Shown one piece after another: positions 1 through 11,086 of a stretch of 64,000 nucleotides of DNA. The DNA lies in assembly GCA_022316685.1 (NCBI GenBank), contig JAKJHU010000562.1:62001-126000 (forward strand), read 5' to 3'. The DNA comes from Progne subis subis. Lineage: Eukaryota > Chordata > Aves > Passeriformes > Hirundinidae. The notes below the pieces were generated by a model. That model ran no database searches and was not told the DNA's origin. It saw nothing but the letters and a program-made list of their open reading frames with translations. Every line of letters begins with the position of its first letter. The stretch's first letter is position 1. Made by a program: the position numbers and the translations under genes.

Positions 1-1750
1 CAGGTCTCAGTGCAGAGCCCTCCTACCTTCCAACAGATCTACACACGCTCCCAGCTTGGTGTCATCTGCAAATTTGCTAAGGAAAGACTCATTACCTCAT
101 CCATGTGATCAATAAAAATCCTGAACAGAGCTGGCCCCAGCACAGACCCCTGAGGAACACCACTGGTGACTGGCTGCCAGCTGCATGCAGCACCGTTCCC
201 CACCACTCTCTGGGCCCGGCCATGCAGACAGTTCTTAACCCAGCAAAGAGTGCTCCTGTCCAAGCCGTGGGCTGCCAGCTTTTCCAGGAGTGTGCTGTGG
301 GAGACAGTGTCAAAGGCCTTGCTGAAGTCCAAATACACAACATCCACAGCATTCCCACATCCACCAGGTGGGTCACCTGGTCATAAAAGGAGAGCAGGCT
401 GGTCAAACACGACCTACCCCTCCTAAACCCACGCTGGCTGGGTCTGATACCCTGGCCATCCTGTAGGTGCTGTGTGATGACACTCAATATAAACTGCTCC
501 ATGACCTTACCGGATACTGAGGTCAGGCTAACTGGCCTCTAATTACTGGGATCCTCCTTCCCAACCTTCTTGTGAATGGTGCCACATTGGCCAGATTCCT
601 GTCATCTGGAACCTCACCAGTGAGCCAGGGCTGTTGGTAAATGATGGAGAGCAGCTTTGCAGGCTCATCTGCCAGCTCCCTCATCACCTTGGGATGGATC
701 CCATCTGGGCCCATAGATTTCTGAACATCCAAGCATCTCAGCAGTTCTCTGACTGCCTCCTCCTGGATAACAGGGGGACCATTCTGCTCCCTGACACCAT
801 CTACCAGCCCAGGAGGGCAGTTGTTCTGGGGACAAGCCATCTTCCCACTAAAGACTGAGGAAAAGAAGGCGTTAAGCACTTCTGCCTTCTCCTCATCTGC
901 AGTTACTGAGTTCCCTCACACATCCAGCAGAGAACAAAGGTTGGTCTTACCCTTCCTTTTGCCTCTAATATATTTGTAAAAACATTTTTTATTATTCTTT
1001 ACAGAAGCTGTCAAATTAAGTTTGAACTGAGCTTTGGCCACCCTACTGTTTTTCCTACATGCCCTAGCAACTCTCTTAAATACCTCCTGAGAGACCTGAC
1101 CCTCCTTCCAAAGATGGTACATCTTCTTTTATTCCTAAGTTCTTTCAAACCCTGTTGCCCATCCAGGATGGACGTTTGCCTTGTCAGCTCATCTTTCAGC
1201 ACACAGTCTGTTCCTCTGCACTCAAGATCTCTGCTTTGAAGCACGCCCACCCTTCCTGGACTCCTTTGTTTTGAAAGGCTGCTTCCCAAGGAACTCTCTG
1301 AATAAGTCTCCTAAATAGGCCAAAGTCTGCCATTCTGAAGCTTAGTGTGAAAGTCTTATTGAAGTTCCTCCTGCTTTCACCAAATATCAAGAACTCTCTC
1401 ATTTCTTGATCACTCTGTCCCAAGCATCCTCCAACCACCACATCTCCCACCTGTCCTTCTCTATTTGCAAACAACAGGTCTAACATAGTCCATCCCCTGG
1501 TGGGCTCACACCAGCTGTGACGACAGGTTGTTCTCCATACACTCCAAAACCTTCCTGGACTGCCTCTTTGCTGCTGTATGGAGATCCCAGCAGATGTCTG
1601 GTAGGTTGAAGTCACCTACAAGAACAGGGGCTGGTGATCCTGAAACATTCTCCAGCTGCTTATAGAATAAGTTGTCCAGCTCTTCTTCTTCCTGCTTGGG
1701 TGGACGATAACAGACTCCCAGTAGGTACCACCGGTACCCTGTCCTGTTTT
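1..1750 (-). mobile_element. CR1 LINE, decayed ORF2 fragment
   Basis: A minus-strand reading, broken by several frameshifts, runs from the end of an endonuclease domain (about 1750 down to 1200) into reverse transcriptase (about 880 down to 39). The RT part contains the palm motif with [10 protein letters not shown] and the following [10 protein letters not shown] block. The endonuclease part contains the G-D-F-N-L-P and D-L-L-F-A-N-R-E-G segments typical of bird and reptile CR1 elements. The element leaves the window at its left edge, so the RT end and 3' UTR are not seen. CR1 is the dominant LINE in bird genomes. No intact ORF remains, so this is a dead copy. Confidence 0.92.
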
Positions 1751-2399
1751 CTTAGGGGAGAACAGTCACAATGAAAACCTTACCAATGGCACAACTCCCC
1801 AGTCCACAAGGAAAAGAAAGAACAAGTTGTCAGGTTTATTAAATATTTGTCCTGCTTTGCTGCAAGATTCCTGCTGCATGCACAGTGTAGAAAGCCAAGG
1901 GAAGCTGCCGTTGGTGGCACATCTTGTGCCAGAAGCTCCACCCTGTTCTGCAGGAAGGTTTCTCGGAAAGAGCAAACGGGATTGTGGAGCAGATTCTAGG
2001 GAAACTGAAAGAACTTTTAAGAAATGAAATGAAAATGGAAAGAAAAAATGCAAGATGTTTTTCTCTATTTATTTCTATGCTCCCCTTTTCCATCTTGCAC
2101 TACTTCTCCATCCCATCAATTCCAAATGGATCTCACCTCGAAGATCCATGAGTTGGCAAATTTCAGACACTGTAAAATACCATGAGCTACATCCCGTTTG
2201 CCTTCCCCTGTTTTTCTTGGAAAGCAATGCTGGAGACACAGGTGCAGTGCTTGGGTCAGGTACAAATGCTGCATTCAGGGAATGTGTTCTGACAGTGTCT
2301 GACCCTCAGCAGGGACAATGCACAGCAGCAGCCAAGGGGATTCCTGTGCCACCGTGCAGGAGTCGACTCTGGGTCTTGGTTCAACACTGCAAAGTTCCC
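1751..2399. other. Intergenic, no gene seen
   Basis: Between the CR1 and the CpG-rich region I see no recognisable coding exon, RNA gene or repeat family. Short open frames here are not supported by any motif. Confidence 0.5.
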
Positions 2400-3163
2400 A
2401 TGTCTGGACAGGCTCAGGGGCTGCCCCCGGGGAGCGCGGGGCTTGGCGCGGGGCTGAGCGGGCAACGGACAAACGGACACGGGGAAAAACGGCCCCGAGG
2501 CTTCAGTTGCAGCAGCAGCAGCAGCAGCAGCAGCAGCGGCAGCAGCAGTGGCAGAAGCATCAGCATAAGCCAAAGAAGTGGTTTTATCGACTCCCTCCGG
2601 CTTCTTCTCTCCCTCTCCCTCAGTCCTACACACTCTCCCGCAGTCCCGCACACTCTCCCGGTCTCCCTTTCCCGGTGTCCCCCTCCTCCCCCAGTCTCCC
2701 TCTCCCCTGCCAGGCTGGGCCATGCCCCCAGCCCACCTCCGGCCCCACACGGGGCTGCCCCGTCCCCGCCCCTGGGGGTCCTGCCGCGGTCTCCCCTCCG
2801 CCCGGCTCTGGCCGTACTGGCGGTGGCGATGCTGGGCGGGCATCAGTGCCTGGAGCCAAGGGGGCATCACTGCCCTTTGGCGGCACCTGAGCCATGCTCG
2901 GCCCCGGCCCCGGCCCCGGCCCCGGCCCCGGCTCCTCCCGGGCCCCGCAGAGGACACACGCGGTGCAGCCGCTCCCGCTGCCTCCGCTGCGGCTTCCTCA
3001 GCCCGAGCTCCGCCGCTCGGCAGCGCGGCCGCCGGCCCCGAGCCGCCGCTGTCCCCTCCCAAGGAGCGAACGCCTGGGGATGCCCGGCCCGGGGCGGTTG
3101 AGGGGCGCTCGGGGGCCATTCCTGGCCCCGGGCCGAGCGCTGACAGCTGTGTCTCGCCGGCAG
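2400..3163 (+). promoter_or_regulatory. CpG-rich 5' region of the PIM-like gene
   Basis: The stretch is GC-rich with many CpG and GGCCCC runs, includes a CAG trinucleotide run near 2507-2546, and ends at a splice-acceptor-like CCGGCAG just before kinase exon 2. The frame read by the kinase exon is open well upstream and is rich in Ala, Pro, Arg and Ser, as expected for the low-complexity N-terminus of songbird PIM-like proteins. The transcription start and the first coding exon cannot be fixed by eye. A possible start ATG lies at 2894, but it is in a different frame and would need splicing to join. Confidence 0.4.
2507..2546 (+). repeat. CAG trinucleotide microsatellite
   Basis: A nearly uninterrupted run of CAG units with one CGG interruption. 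In one plus-strand frame it would read as polyglutamine, but no gene is supported in that frame. It sits in the CpG-rich region upstream of the PIM-like kinase. Confidence 0.85.
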
Positions 3164-5177
3164 GGAAGGCGCAGCACGGCCTCAAGGAGCAGTACCGAGT
3201 GGGGTCGCTCCTGGGGCGCGGCGGCTTCGGCAGCGTCTTCGCGGCGACGCGGCTCTCGGACGGCGCCCCGGTGAGCGGCGGGGCCGGCGGTGGGCGCAGG
3301 AGATGGAGCATGGGGCTGGGCAGGGCAGGTGCTGAGCTCATCCCGCTGCTCCCCTTGGTTTGCAGGTGGCCATCAAAAGGGTGCCACGGAACCGCGTCCG
3401 GCACTGGGACCGGCTGGTGAGTGAGCGGGGCCAGCTAGAGAAGCCGGGGCGTGCTGGGCGGGGATGAGCCGAGGCCCGGCAGGGTGGAAGCCCCAAAGAT
3501 GCCTGGAGGGAGAGCGGGCGTGAGGCCAGCGCAGGGTGCAGAGCATCCCGGGCTGGGTGAGGGCTTCCCCAGCCCTGGCACGGCATCAGCCCCACTGACG
3601 GCATTGTGATCCTCCCGCAGCCCAACGGCACCAGCGCACCACTGGAGATCGTGCTGCTGCACAAGGTCTCCACTGGCTTCCCTGGGGTCGCCCAGCTGCT
3701 GGAGTGGCTTGAGCTCCCCAACGACATCATCATGGTCCTGGAGCGCCCGGAATGATGTCAGGACCTCCGGCATTTCATTCGGGCACGGGGCTTCCTGTCC
3801 GAGGAGGTGGCACGGGAGCTGTTCCGCCAGGTGCTGGAGGCCGTGCAGCACTGCACCAGCTGCGGGGTCCTGCACAGAGACGTCAAACCAGAGAACATCC
3901 TGGTTGACCTGGCCACCGGGCAGGCCAAACTGATTGACTTCGGCTGTGGCACCTACCTGCAGGACATGGCCTACATTCACGTTGCAGGTGAGCCCACAAA
4001 AGGGTGTGCTCCCAGTTCTGGACATCTCCTGCCCCAACATCTCATGACCCAACCTGGGTGTGGCAGCAGGTATTCTCCCTTTTGCTGCCAGTCATGGCAT
4101 TGAGTCTTCAGCCAAGTTGCTTTTGAGCAGGGGCAGGTGGGGGTCAGCTTCCAGCCGTGCTGGCAGCCTTTTCCAGCCACTCTGCCCAGGACTGGGGGTG
4201 GGATTGGGGCAGCCAGCCTGACAGAAACACCCGAGTGTGGGGGTGGCAGAGAGGGGTGGAGCCAGAACCTGTGCAGCAGCCAGTTTGGTGTGCAGGTGAG
4301 AAAGGGCTTGGACTGCTCCAGTTGCCTGGTTCGCCTTGGCTTCAGAATGTTTTTGGGGCAACGCAGGCAGGGAGGATGAAGGCATGGTTTTTCCCCAGCA
4401 GTGAATGGGATTTTCCTTGTCATGGTTGGGCATTGCCAGAACTTAAACTGCCCTCTTCCAACACCAGTGGCTTCTTTTCCAGCCCCAAGGTTGTCCACAA
4501 GTGCTGGTGAGAGGGCAGCAGGTCACACCACATGGCACTGGGGCAGCCAGTGCCACTGCGTATGCCCAAGGATGCTGGGGCCAGGCTCTGGGAGCAGCAG
4601 CATCCCCCTGATCAGCTCCATCTGTATTCCATAGGAACACCATCATACAGTCCCCCGGAATGGACCCAGTTCGGCTGGTACTACGGCAAGCCAGCTACCG
4701 TCTGGTCCCTGGGCATCCTGCTGCACCAGATGGTCTGCGGGGAGCACCCTTTCAGGAGGGGCCAGAACATCAGCTGGGACCATCAGCTCTCGCTGCCACA
4801 GCAGCTCTCTCAAGGTGGATCCTCATCTCTGGGCACGGGGGCAATACCAGTGCTGGGAGACAGCAGTGGGCTCATGAGCATCCTGCTCTGGCAGCTGCTG
4901 AGGAGGTGGCACATGTCCTTCTCTCCTGCTCTCCTCCAAAACAGGGGATTGATGGGAAAGTTTAGGCCCAGCTCTGAGCACATCCAGCATGGCCTGGGCA
5001 TGGCAATAGTGGGGCAAAGCAGACAGGAGCCTTCTCCAGCTGACCGGCGGTTTCTGGTTTCTCTCCCCAGAGTGCCAAGATCTGATCAGGAGGTGCTTAT
5101 CCATGCCAGACGTGGACAGGCCTTCATTAGAAGACCTCATCCATGATCCTTGGATGCAGGATATTCATCAGCTGTAG
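3164..5177 (+). pseudogene. PIM-like serine/threonine kinase, one in-frame stop
   Basis: Five exon-like segments with canonical splice sites encode an almost complete PIM-type kinase: 3164-3270, 3366-3416, 3621-3987, 4635-4814 and 5071-5177 (stop TAG 5175-5177). Intron phases agree at every junction (0, 0, 1, 1). Motifs in order: glycine loop L-G-R-G-G-F-G-S-V, V-A-I-K lysine, H-R-D-V-K-P-E-N catalytic loop, D-F-G, and P-P-E-W in place of A-P-E, a PIM trait. The C-terminal exon ends W-M-Q-D-I-H-Q-L. The one lesion I see is a TGA at 3753-3755 in the third of these exons, after E-R-P-E and before the catalytic loop, at a position where songbird relatives commonly carry Arg; CGA to TGA is a likely CpG transition. 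The first coding exon upstream is unresolved. PIM kinases are constitutively active cytosolic/nuclear kinases promoting survival. It is either a young pseudogene, a segregating null allele or a base error. Confidence 0.85.
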
Positions 5178-5453
5178 AAGAAGGGAGAGAGCCACAGGCA
5201 CCCTTTGATGCAGGTCCCTGGTAAGTAACAGCTGCACACATGCCTTGGCAATCAGAAGCAAAGAAACCCAGACTTTTTTCTGCTGCCTCTGTCACTGCAC
5301 AGGGGCCCTCAGATGGGAGCACACAGCCCTTGTGCTGGAGCTGAGCGTGTCTGCCCAGCACTGGTGGCTGCCATCCCAGCTGGTTTGGCTTGTCCTGGTT
5401 CACTGACAGCTGGGGCCCTGGGCAGAACACTGACAGCCTGGTCTCACCCCCAG

Positions 5454-6702
5454 GGAAGGAGAAGGGGCCCCTGGAGGAGCTGTATCAGGTGGGGCTGCTG
5501 CTGCTGGAGACAGCGAGGATGACATCAAGGATGACGTCGTCTTCCTCGACCTGGCCAGCACAAAGCTGGAGATGTGGAACTCTGATTCTGCCACCTTCTT
5601 CAAAGCCAGGCTCCACAGTGAATTTACAGATGAGTCCACACACAAGGGGATGCTCCCAGATTTAGGCATTGCACAGCCTGGCCAGGAACCAAAGGTTCCC
5701 CCTTTGCTGGGGCTGATGCAACTGATTCTTCAGTGGGCTGCCCTGCTGCTTTGTGTCAGGGCTGGGGCCATGGGCTGGGGTGGTTACGAAATGGGAGTCG
5801 GCTCCTGGCCCTGCCAACAGCCCCCAGCACCCACCGTGCCCTGGGCTGGGGCTGGGGCAGCCAGCCCGACACAAACAAACCCCCATGGCAGGAGCAGAGG
5901 TGGGACTCCAGCACCTGTGCACTTGTGCTTTGCTTTGCAGGCAAGGAAGGGCTTGGGCTGCTCCACTCCCCTTGTTTGCTTTGGGATCTCCATCACTTTT
6001 GGGGGGCAGTGCAGGGGGGAAGGGAGAAAGCATGGGCTTCCCTCACCCGTGGGTGGGTTTTTCCCTAGCATGCAGGGGTTGGGCCTTCCTCAACCTGTGA
6101 CTGACATAAAATCTTTTATCTTTTCACTTGTTTCCCCTTTTTGTCTGTAATCTATTTTCCTTAATTTGTTGTTTGTTTTTCTAAAGGAAGCCTTCCAGGC
6201 AGTGTCCAGTCTGGATGGGGAAGTGCTTGGGACCAGCTGTGGCGTGGATGGGCCGTGCCCTAGGAGAAGGCTGAGGACATCCTTTGGGAGCAGCTTTTCT
6301 TCCAGCGGTGGATGGTGTGAGGTGGGTCCCCACCTTCTTGGCATGGGTGGGATAAGAGCTTTTGGGAGATGGCAGCGAGCACAGGAGCATCCTGCTCTGG
6401 GCAGCTGCTGAAGAGGTGGATGTGCCGTGGCTGGCTGCAGGCTGGGCACATGTCCTGCCCTCCTGCTCTGCTGCCAAAGGCAGCAATGATGGGCAGCTTT
6501 GGGCACCGCTCTGAGCACGGCCAGCATGGCCTGGGCACTGCGGGTGGCTGGGACAAGGGCACAGGAGCCTTCAGTTGACGGGCGGTTTCTGCTTTCTCTC
6601 CTTGCAGCTGGGCTCTGCAGATGCTGAGGCTGCTCTGGGCTCTGCCAGGGCTCTGCTGGAGCTCAGCAGCGGGCCGGAATCAGCCAAAGAAGAAACGGTG
6701 TG
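5454..6702 (+). pseudogene. Second, gutted PIM-like kinase copy
   Basis: Downstream of the first copy, an acceptor at 5451-5453 precedes a segment reading G-K-E-K-G-P-L-E-E-L-Y-Q-V-G, matching the start of the PIM kinase domain. In another frame it is followed at once by a D-I-K-D...V-F-L-D-L-A-S segment ending A-T-F-F-K-A-R-L-H-S-E-F (5515-5640), which matches the PIM catalytic loop and DFG region. The sequence between, including the ATP lysine and most of the N-lobe, is deleted. Flanking non-coding DNA is also duplicated: 5840-6075 resembles intron sequence at 4190-4400, and 6370-6606 resembles 4863-5070. Hence this is a tandem genomic duplicate. A last open piece (6608-6702, ending in TGA) follows a TTGCAG acceptor but is not kinase sequence. 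No intact kinase can be made. Confidence 0.75.
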
Positions 6703-7573
6703 ACCTGCAGCAGAGACTTGCTTGAGCATTTTGGCAGTGCTGCTCAAGTTTGGAGAATGTACATCTCCAAGGGAAAACATGACATCCCCCCTAAATTAAA
6801 CTGGTTCAATACCTTGTGAAATGAAATCAATCTAGGGTGACCCTAAATGACATTTTTCAGCATGCTCAAGCTGTAGCTCAGCCCTTCACTGAACAGTTCT
6901 CTCCCCCAGTTGCCTTTTACTTCTCAGCTGCTCCCTCCTTTCCCTCAGTGAGTTCCCAGCCCATCGCAGTCTCCATCACACTGTTGCCTTCCTTGATGCC
7001 CCTCACCATGAGGGAGACCGAGTCCCAGGCTTAAGGACTCATGCTGTCCCTGGCTGTACAGCAATGTCTCAGAGGTACAGTGGCATTTTAGTGTCATTCA
7101 GAGCTGCTCTCCAGTCCTCAGCTCTCCTCACTGCTGACTTCCCTCTCCCTTTTCCTCATCATTCCCACAGGATGAGCTCTGTGAATCCCCCTGAGCCTCC
7201 CCTCTCTTCCCAGCTCACCCACCCAGCTCAGTTAGACTAAAGCTGGAGCTTCTTTGTCTCCTCTGGCACACACCAGTGCAGTCCCCTCTGTGCAGAGCCC
7301 CAGCCCCAGAGCACAGCACACAGCAGTGCAGTCCGGGCTGGAGCAGCTGCCCTGCGCCCCTGGCTTGGCTGTTTGTGGCACCTAAATGCTCCCTGTTTCC
7401 AGCTCTGCCTGCAGGATGGCCCCAGGGCAGAGCCCAGCCGGGCTCCCACTGCATCCCCTGGAGCCTGGGGCAGACAGTAGTGCCAGAGCTGAGCTTCATG
7501 GGGAGCACCCAGAGCTGTGGCTTGCAGTCAGTGTTGGCAAGGGTTGTGTTCTCATGTCCTGCAGCTTGTGGGG
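6703..7573. other. Intergenic, no gene seen
   Basis: Moderately GC-rich unique-looking DNA. I see no exon with both splice sites, no LTR and no RNA gene. Confidence 0.45.
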
Positions 7574-7930
7574 AAAGGCTCTGTGTGTGCCAGGGGCTCT
7601 TGCATGTCTCTGTATCCATGGACAGAAGGTCTGTGTGTGCCAGGGGCTCTTGCATGTCTCTGTATCCATGGATAGAAGGGTCTGTGTGTGCCAGGGGCTC
7701 TTGCATGTCTCTGTATCCATGGACAGAAGGTCTGTGTGTGCCAGGGGCTCTTGCATGTCTCTGTATCCATGGATAGAAGGGTCTGTGTGTGCCAGGGGCT
7801 CTTGGATGTCTCTATATCCATGGATAGAAGGGTCTGTGTGTGCCAGGGGCTCTTGGATGTCTCTGTATCCATGGATAGAAGGGTTTGTCTGTGCAAGGGT
7901 TTCCATAATGTCTTTGTCCTCATGGGTATG
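7574..7930 (+). repeat. 50/51-bp minisatellite, about 7 copies
   Basis: Unit starts recur at 7581, 7631, 7682, 7732, 7783, 7834 and 7885, so spacing alternates between 50 and 51 bases. The unit contains CTGTGTGTGCCAGGGGCTCT followed by TGCATGTCTCTGTATCCATG. The one-base difference is GAAGG versus GAAGGG at the unit end. The last copy is diverged. Open frames on both strands here are a by-product of the repeat. Confidence 0.93.
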
Positions 7931-8868
7931 GAATGAACACTGAAAGTGTCAGTCACGTTGCTTGCACACTCCTTCCTTTCTGTACAAGACACATCAGTGC
8001 ACATCCCCACGTATAGATATACTAAAAGGATAAGAATGGATAGAGATTTCCCACCGAGCTCTAACTTTGGCATAACTCACTTGTAAGCTGGTGGCCAGGG
8101 GATTTTTTTTTCCCAGCTCTCTGTGAATAGGTGTCCAAGAGCTGAAGGAAGCTGCATTCAGAAGCAGTTTCAGGATTTCCAGGCAGGAAATGGAGCTGAC
8201 AACCCTCTGTGTAACTCACCATATTCATCAGGATGAGGTGCTGGTTCTTTAGGAATATGGCACAATGGATACTCAAAGGCTTGGGAAAATCCCAGCTCTC
8301 AGTGGATTTATGCTGTGATGGGTGCAGCAGAAACACTTTGTGTCTGCTCTGGGGGCACAAGGTCCAAGGATCTGCGGTGGCAGAAGGTGACCTGGGCTGG
8401 TGGCAGGTTAAGTCCTGTTTCATGACATTCAGAGGGGCACAGGACAAAGCCCCAAGCCTCCCACACCCCTGATGAAGTTTTTGTGTTGCTGCACATCCTT
8501 GAGGAAAAGCTGCTGTCACACAATGCATTGGGATTTTGAAATTTCATTTACAATACTTTACATCCAAATTGCAAACTGTAATATTTTTACAGTCAAGACA
8601 CTGTCATGCACAATCCATCTTTCAGTTGCCTGTTGCTTCAACCACAATTTAAAATAACTCAATATTGGAAAAAATCCCCAAAATCTCTAAAAGAAGGCAG
8701 ATGATGGATCCTTGCCACCAGCACTTTTACGAAGTAAGTAACTGAGTTCTCATTTCAAAATATCAGTTTCCTTTTTCTTAATCCAAAATTACAGAACAAT
8801 TTTAACAATACATTTTGCAGCAGTTTTTTGCTTTCATTTTTTCTGGGTTTTTTTTGGTTTTGGTGGTT
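7931..8868. other. Intergenic, no gene seen
   Basis: AT-richer unique-looking DNA. No coding motif, LTR or RNA gene was recognised. Confidence 0.45.
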
Positions 8869-8925
8869 AGTTGTTGTTGTTTTTTGTTTTGTTTTGTTTT
8901 GTTTTGTTTTGTTTTGTTTTTATAG
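8869..8925 (+). repeat. (GTTTT)n simple repeat
   Basis: A short GTT run is followed by about seven GTTTT units. The pattern resembles a retroelement tail or a plain microsatellite; no adjoining element is clear. Confidence 0.85.
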
Positions 8926-10134
8926 ACAGAAAACACATCCTAAAAAAGTCATGTCCTCTGCTCCTGGTTCCTGTGTAGAGCAGCTGCCATCCCACTGACT
9001 GAGCTGCTCACGCAGAGCCTGGCAGCTCCTGGCCCTGCAGGGCTGAGGCTTTTCCCCACTGCTGGGCACAGACTGATGGAGCAGCACTGCTGAACACGGG
9101 GACACACAGAGGGAGCAGAAGCAGCTGCCTTTGTCCACCTGAAGCTCCAAGGCCCAAACTGTGAGCAGACAGGGCTGGAAGAGACTGGCAGGCTCCCTGT
9201 TTGCTGTGCTGCCCCACTTGTGCCCGGCCCAGCTCTGCGGGAGGCAGAGGGAGAACAAGGGGCAGCTCCCTGCCAGCCCCAGCCCAGGGACCCCTCCAGC
9301 CCCGGGCCTTGGGGCACTGTCAGCACCCGCTGCTCCAGCCACCGCTTCTGCTGGCCCTGACAGCAACAACCAAATGGTGGCTGATCCCCAGGGAGCAGCA
9401 GCAGTGCCTGGATCTGATCCCTCACTCTGGGCAGGGCTGCACAAATGACCCCCACAGCAGCAGCAGCAGCAGCACATGGAGCTGACTTTCAGCACAGCCC
9501 CTGCCACTCTTCCCTCCCGTGTGCACTGGTGTCACAGCAGCCTGAGGCACCTGGGAGCCCTCAGGGCCAGCAGGGACTTGAGATGGCAGCCCTGGGCTCC
9601 TGGAGGTTGTGCAAGAAACAGAGGTGGGGACTCCCTCTCCACGTGGAGCTTCCAGATGGAAAAGGCTGCTGTGAGCAGGCAGCTCCAAGGGCAGAGAAAG
9701 GAGGGTCTCGACCCCTGGATCTGTGCCAGTTCCACAGTGCTGGGCAGCAGCCACCGAGCACAGGGGGCACAGAGGGCACAGCAAGAGGGACAAAAGCAGG
9801 CAAGGTCAGAGACTGGGAAGAGCCAGACCTGGGAGCAGGAACAGCTGCTTCATTGCACTCTTGGAGAAAGCTCTTGGCTGCTTCAAAGCACTGAAAGGCG
9901 GGAAGGGCAGAGAGGAGGCCACACCAAACAATGCTCCTGTTTTCACAGCCTCCCTCTCAGTGTCCCAGAAGGAATTGCATGAAACTGTATTCTTCTCTGT
10001 GAGTTGTCTCGTTCAGCATGAGCAGCTCAGCATCAGGAGCTGAAGGAGCTGAAGCCTTAGGCCTCAAGAGCTGAGCAAGAGGAAATGTTTTGAGCAAAGC
10101 AATGCTGCTAACATGGACCTGGCTGAATCCAGCA
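8926..10134. other. GC-rich intergenic DNA with a CAG run
   Basis: The stretch contains a CAG run near 9456-9476 and several overlapping open frames on both strands, as expected from GC richness. No recognised domain or paired splice sites support a gene. Confidence 0.4.
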
Positions 10135-10330
10135 GATGGAATCCTGGAATATGGAATCCTTTCTGTTGGGAAAGACCTCTGAGCTCATGGAGTCCAGCCG
10201 CTCCCCCAGCAGTGTCAAGCCCAGCACTAAACCACGTCCCTCAAGTTCCAAGGCCTGGACAACAGGCCCTGAGTGAGGCCTGAACAACAGGCCCTGAGCC
10301 AAAGGAGACCTCTGGATGAACCTTCCAACC
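10135..10330 (-). mobile_element. CR1 LINE 3' end fragment
   Basis: The plus strand reads as the reverse complement of a CR1 3' UTR: repeated GGAATC/TGGAAT words, then TTGGGAAAGACCTCTGAG, GGAGTCCAGCC and CACTAAACCACGTCCCTCA, all standard words of bird CR1 tails. No coding part is kept. It ends about 120 bases before the LTR of provirus A. Confidence 0.75.
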
Positions 10331-10448
10331 AAAGGTTATCTTTGTATCTGCTCATTAACGAAATATGCATGGTCATTAGAGCTGTGATAGGTGTATCTAC
10401 TCATTCGTGAAACATGGATTGACATTTCTGTGTTTAGAAACTGGACAA

Positions 10449-11061
10449 TGTTATAAATAAATTCTATTCAAGAAATCTATGTTTTAGTTACTTAATTGTT
10501 AAGTAATTCCATTAAGATTGTTAATGCTATTTCTGTATAAAGAATTTGCCTTATTCCTGTTTTAATACTGATTTATTACCTTATTTACTTGTTTGTTAAT
10601 TAAAAATTCACCTTATTACCTGTATCTCTGCTCCCATTTGCCGGATAGTGTCTGAATATGCAAATAAAAAGAACGCTGGAATTCTGGGAATAACCCAAGA
10701 ACAAGAGACTCTGAAAAGCAGGGAACCAAAGTAAAATCCAGGACTGTAGTCACATTTTAGACTAGTGCAAGAAATACGGGGGTCCGCCGAAGCAGCTTCA
10801 TTTAGTCGCTGTGACCTGAGAAGGAGTCCCCCATCGCTGGACGACCCCTGATCAGCGATGCGAAACGGACTCCCCGGTAAGGGAAAAAGCCCGTGAGGGG
10901 GGGTGGGAGTCCCCAGCTTTGCTGTGAAGCGAAGCTGTGTGTACCTCCTCCTCCACGTTGCCAAGGGAGCAAGCCAGCTCTCCCCTAAGGCCAAGCTTGA
11001 TAATAAAGAAACATACAAAACCAGCAAGTCTCTGACTCTCTTTATATTTTTTTCCAGAACA
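10449..11061 (+). repeat. Provirus A 5' LTR
   Basis: The LTR begins TGTTATAAATAAATTC and ends TTTTCCAGAACA, i.e. TG...CA, about 613 bases. It closely matches both LTRs of provirus B. An AATAAA lies near the 3' end, just before the CAAGTCTCTGACTCTC segment, as expected for R/U5. A short AT-rich U3 start and GC-rich middle are visible. Confidence 0.93.
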
Positions 11062-11063
11062 AT

Positions 11064-11086
11064 TTTTGGGGGCTCGTCCACGGGAT
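11064..11086 (+). other. Primer binding site, proline-tRNA-like
   Basis: TTTGGGGGCTCGTCC then ACGGGAT directly follows the LTR. The first 13 bases from TGGGGG match the complement of the 3' end of tRNA-Pro used by murine-type gammaretroviruses; a 2-base AC insertion precedes GGGAT. The same variant is present in provirus B. Confidence 0.7.

Noticed and set aside
2256..3404. 382-codon minus-strand open frame opposite the PIM 5' region
   Set aside because: It is the shadow of GC-rich DNA, including a CAG run and GGCCCC repeats; no domain is visible.
3753..3755. TGA as a selenocysteine codon in the PIM-like kinase
   Set aside because: PIM kinases have no selenocysteine, the site is not catalytic, and no SECIS-like element was seen; a CpG transition is simpler.
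7215..8073. Minus-strand frames with a repeated H-T-D-P-S-I-H-G-Y-R-D peptide, resembling a repeat protein
   Set aside because: They are translations of the 50/51-bp minisatellite; the alternating unit length would shift the frame, and no start or splice context supports them.
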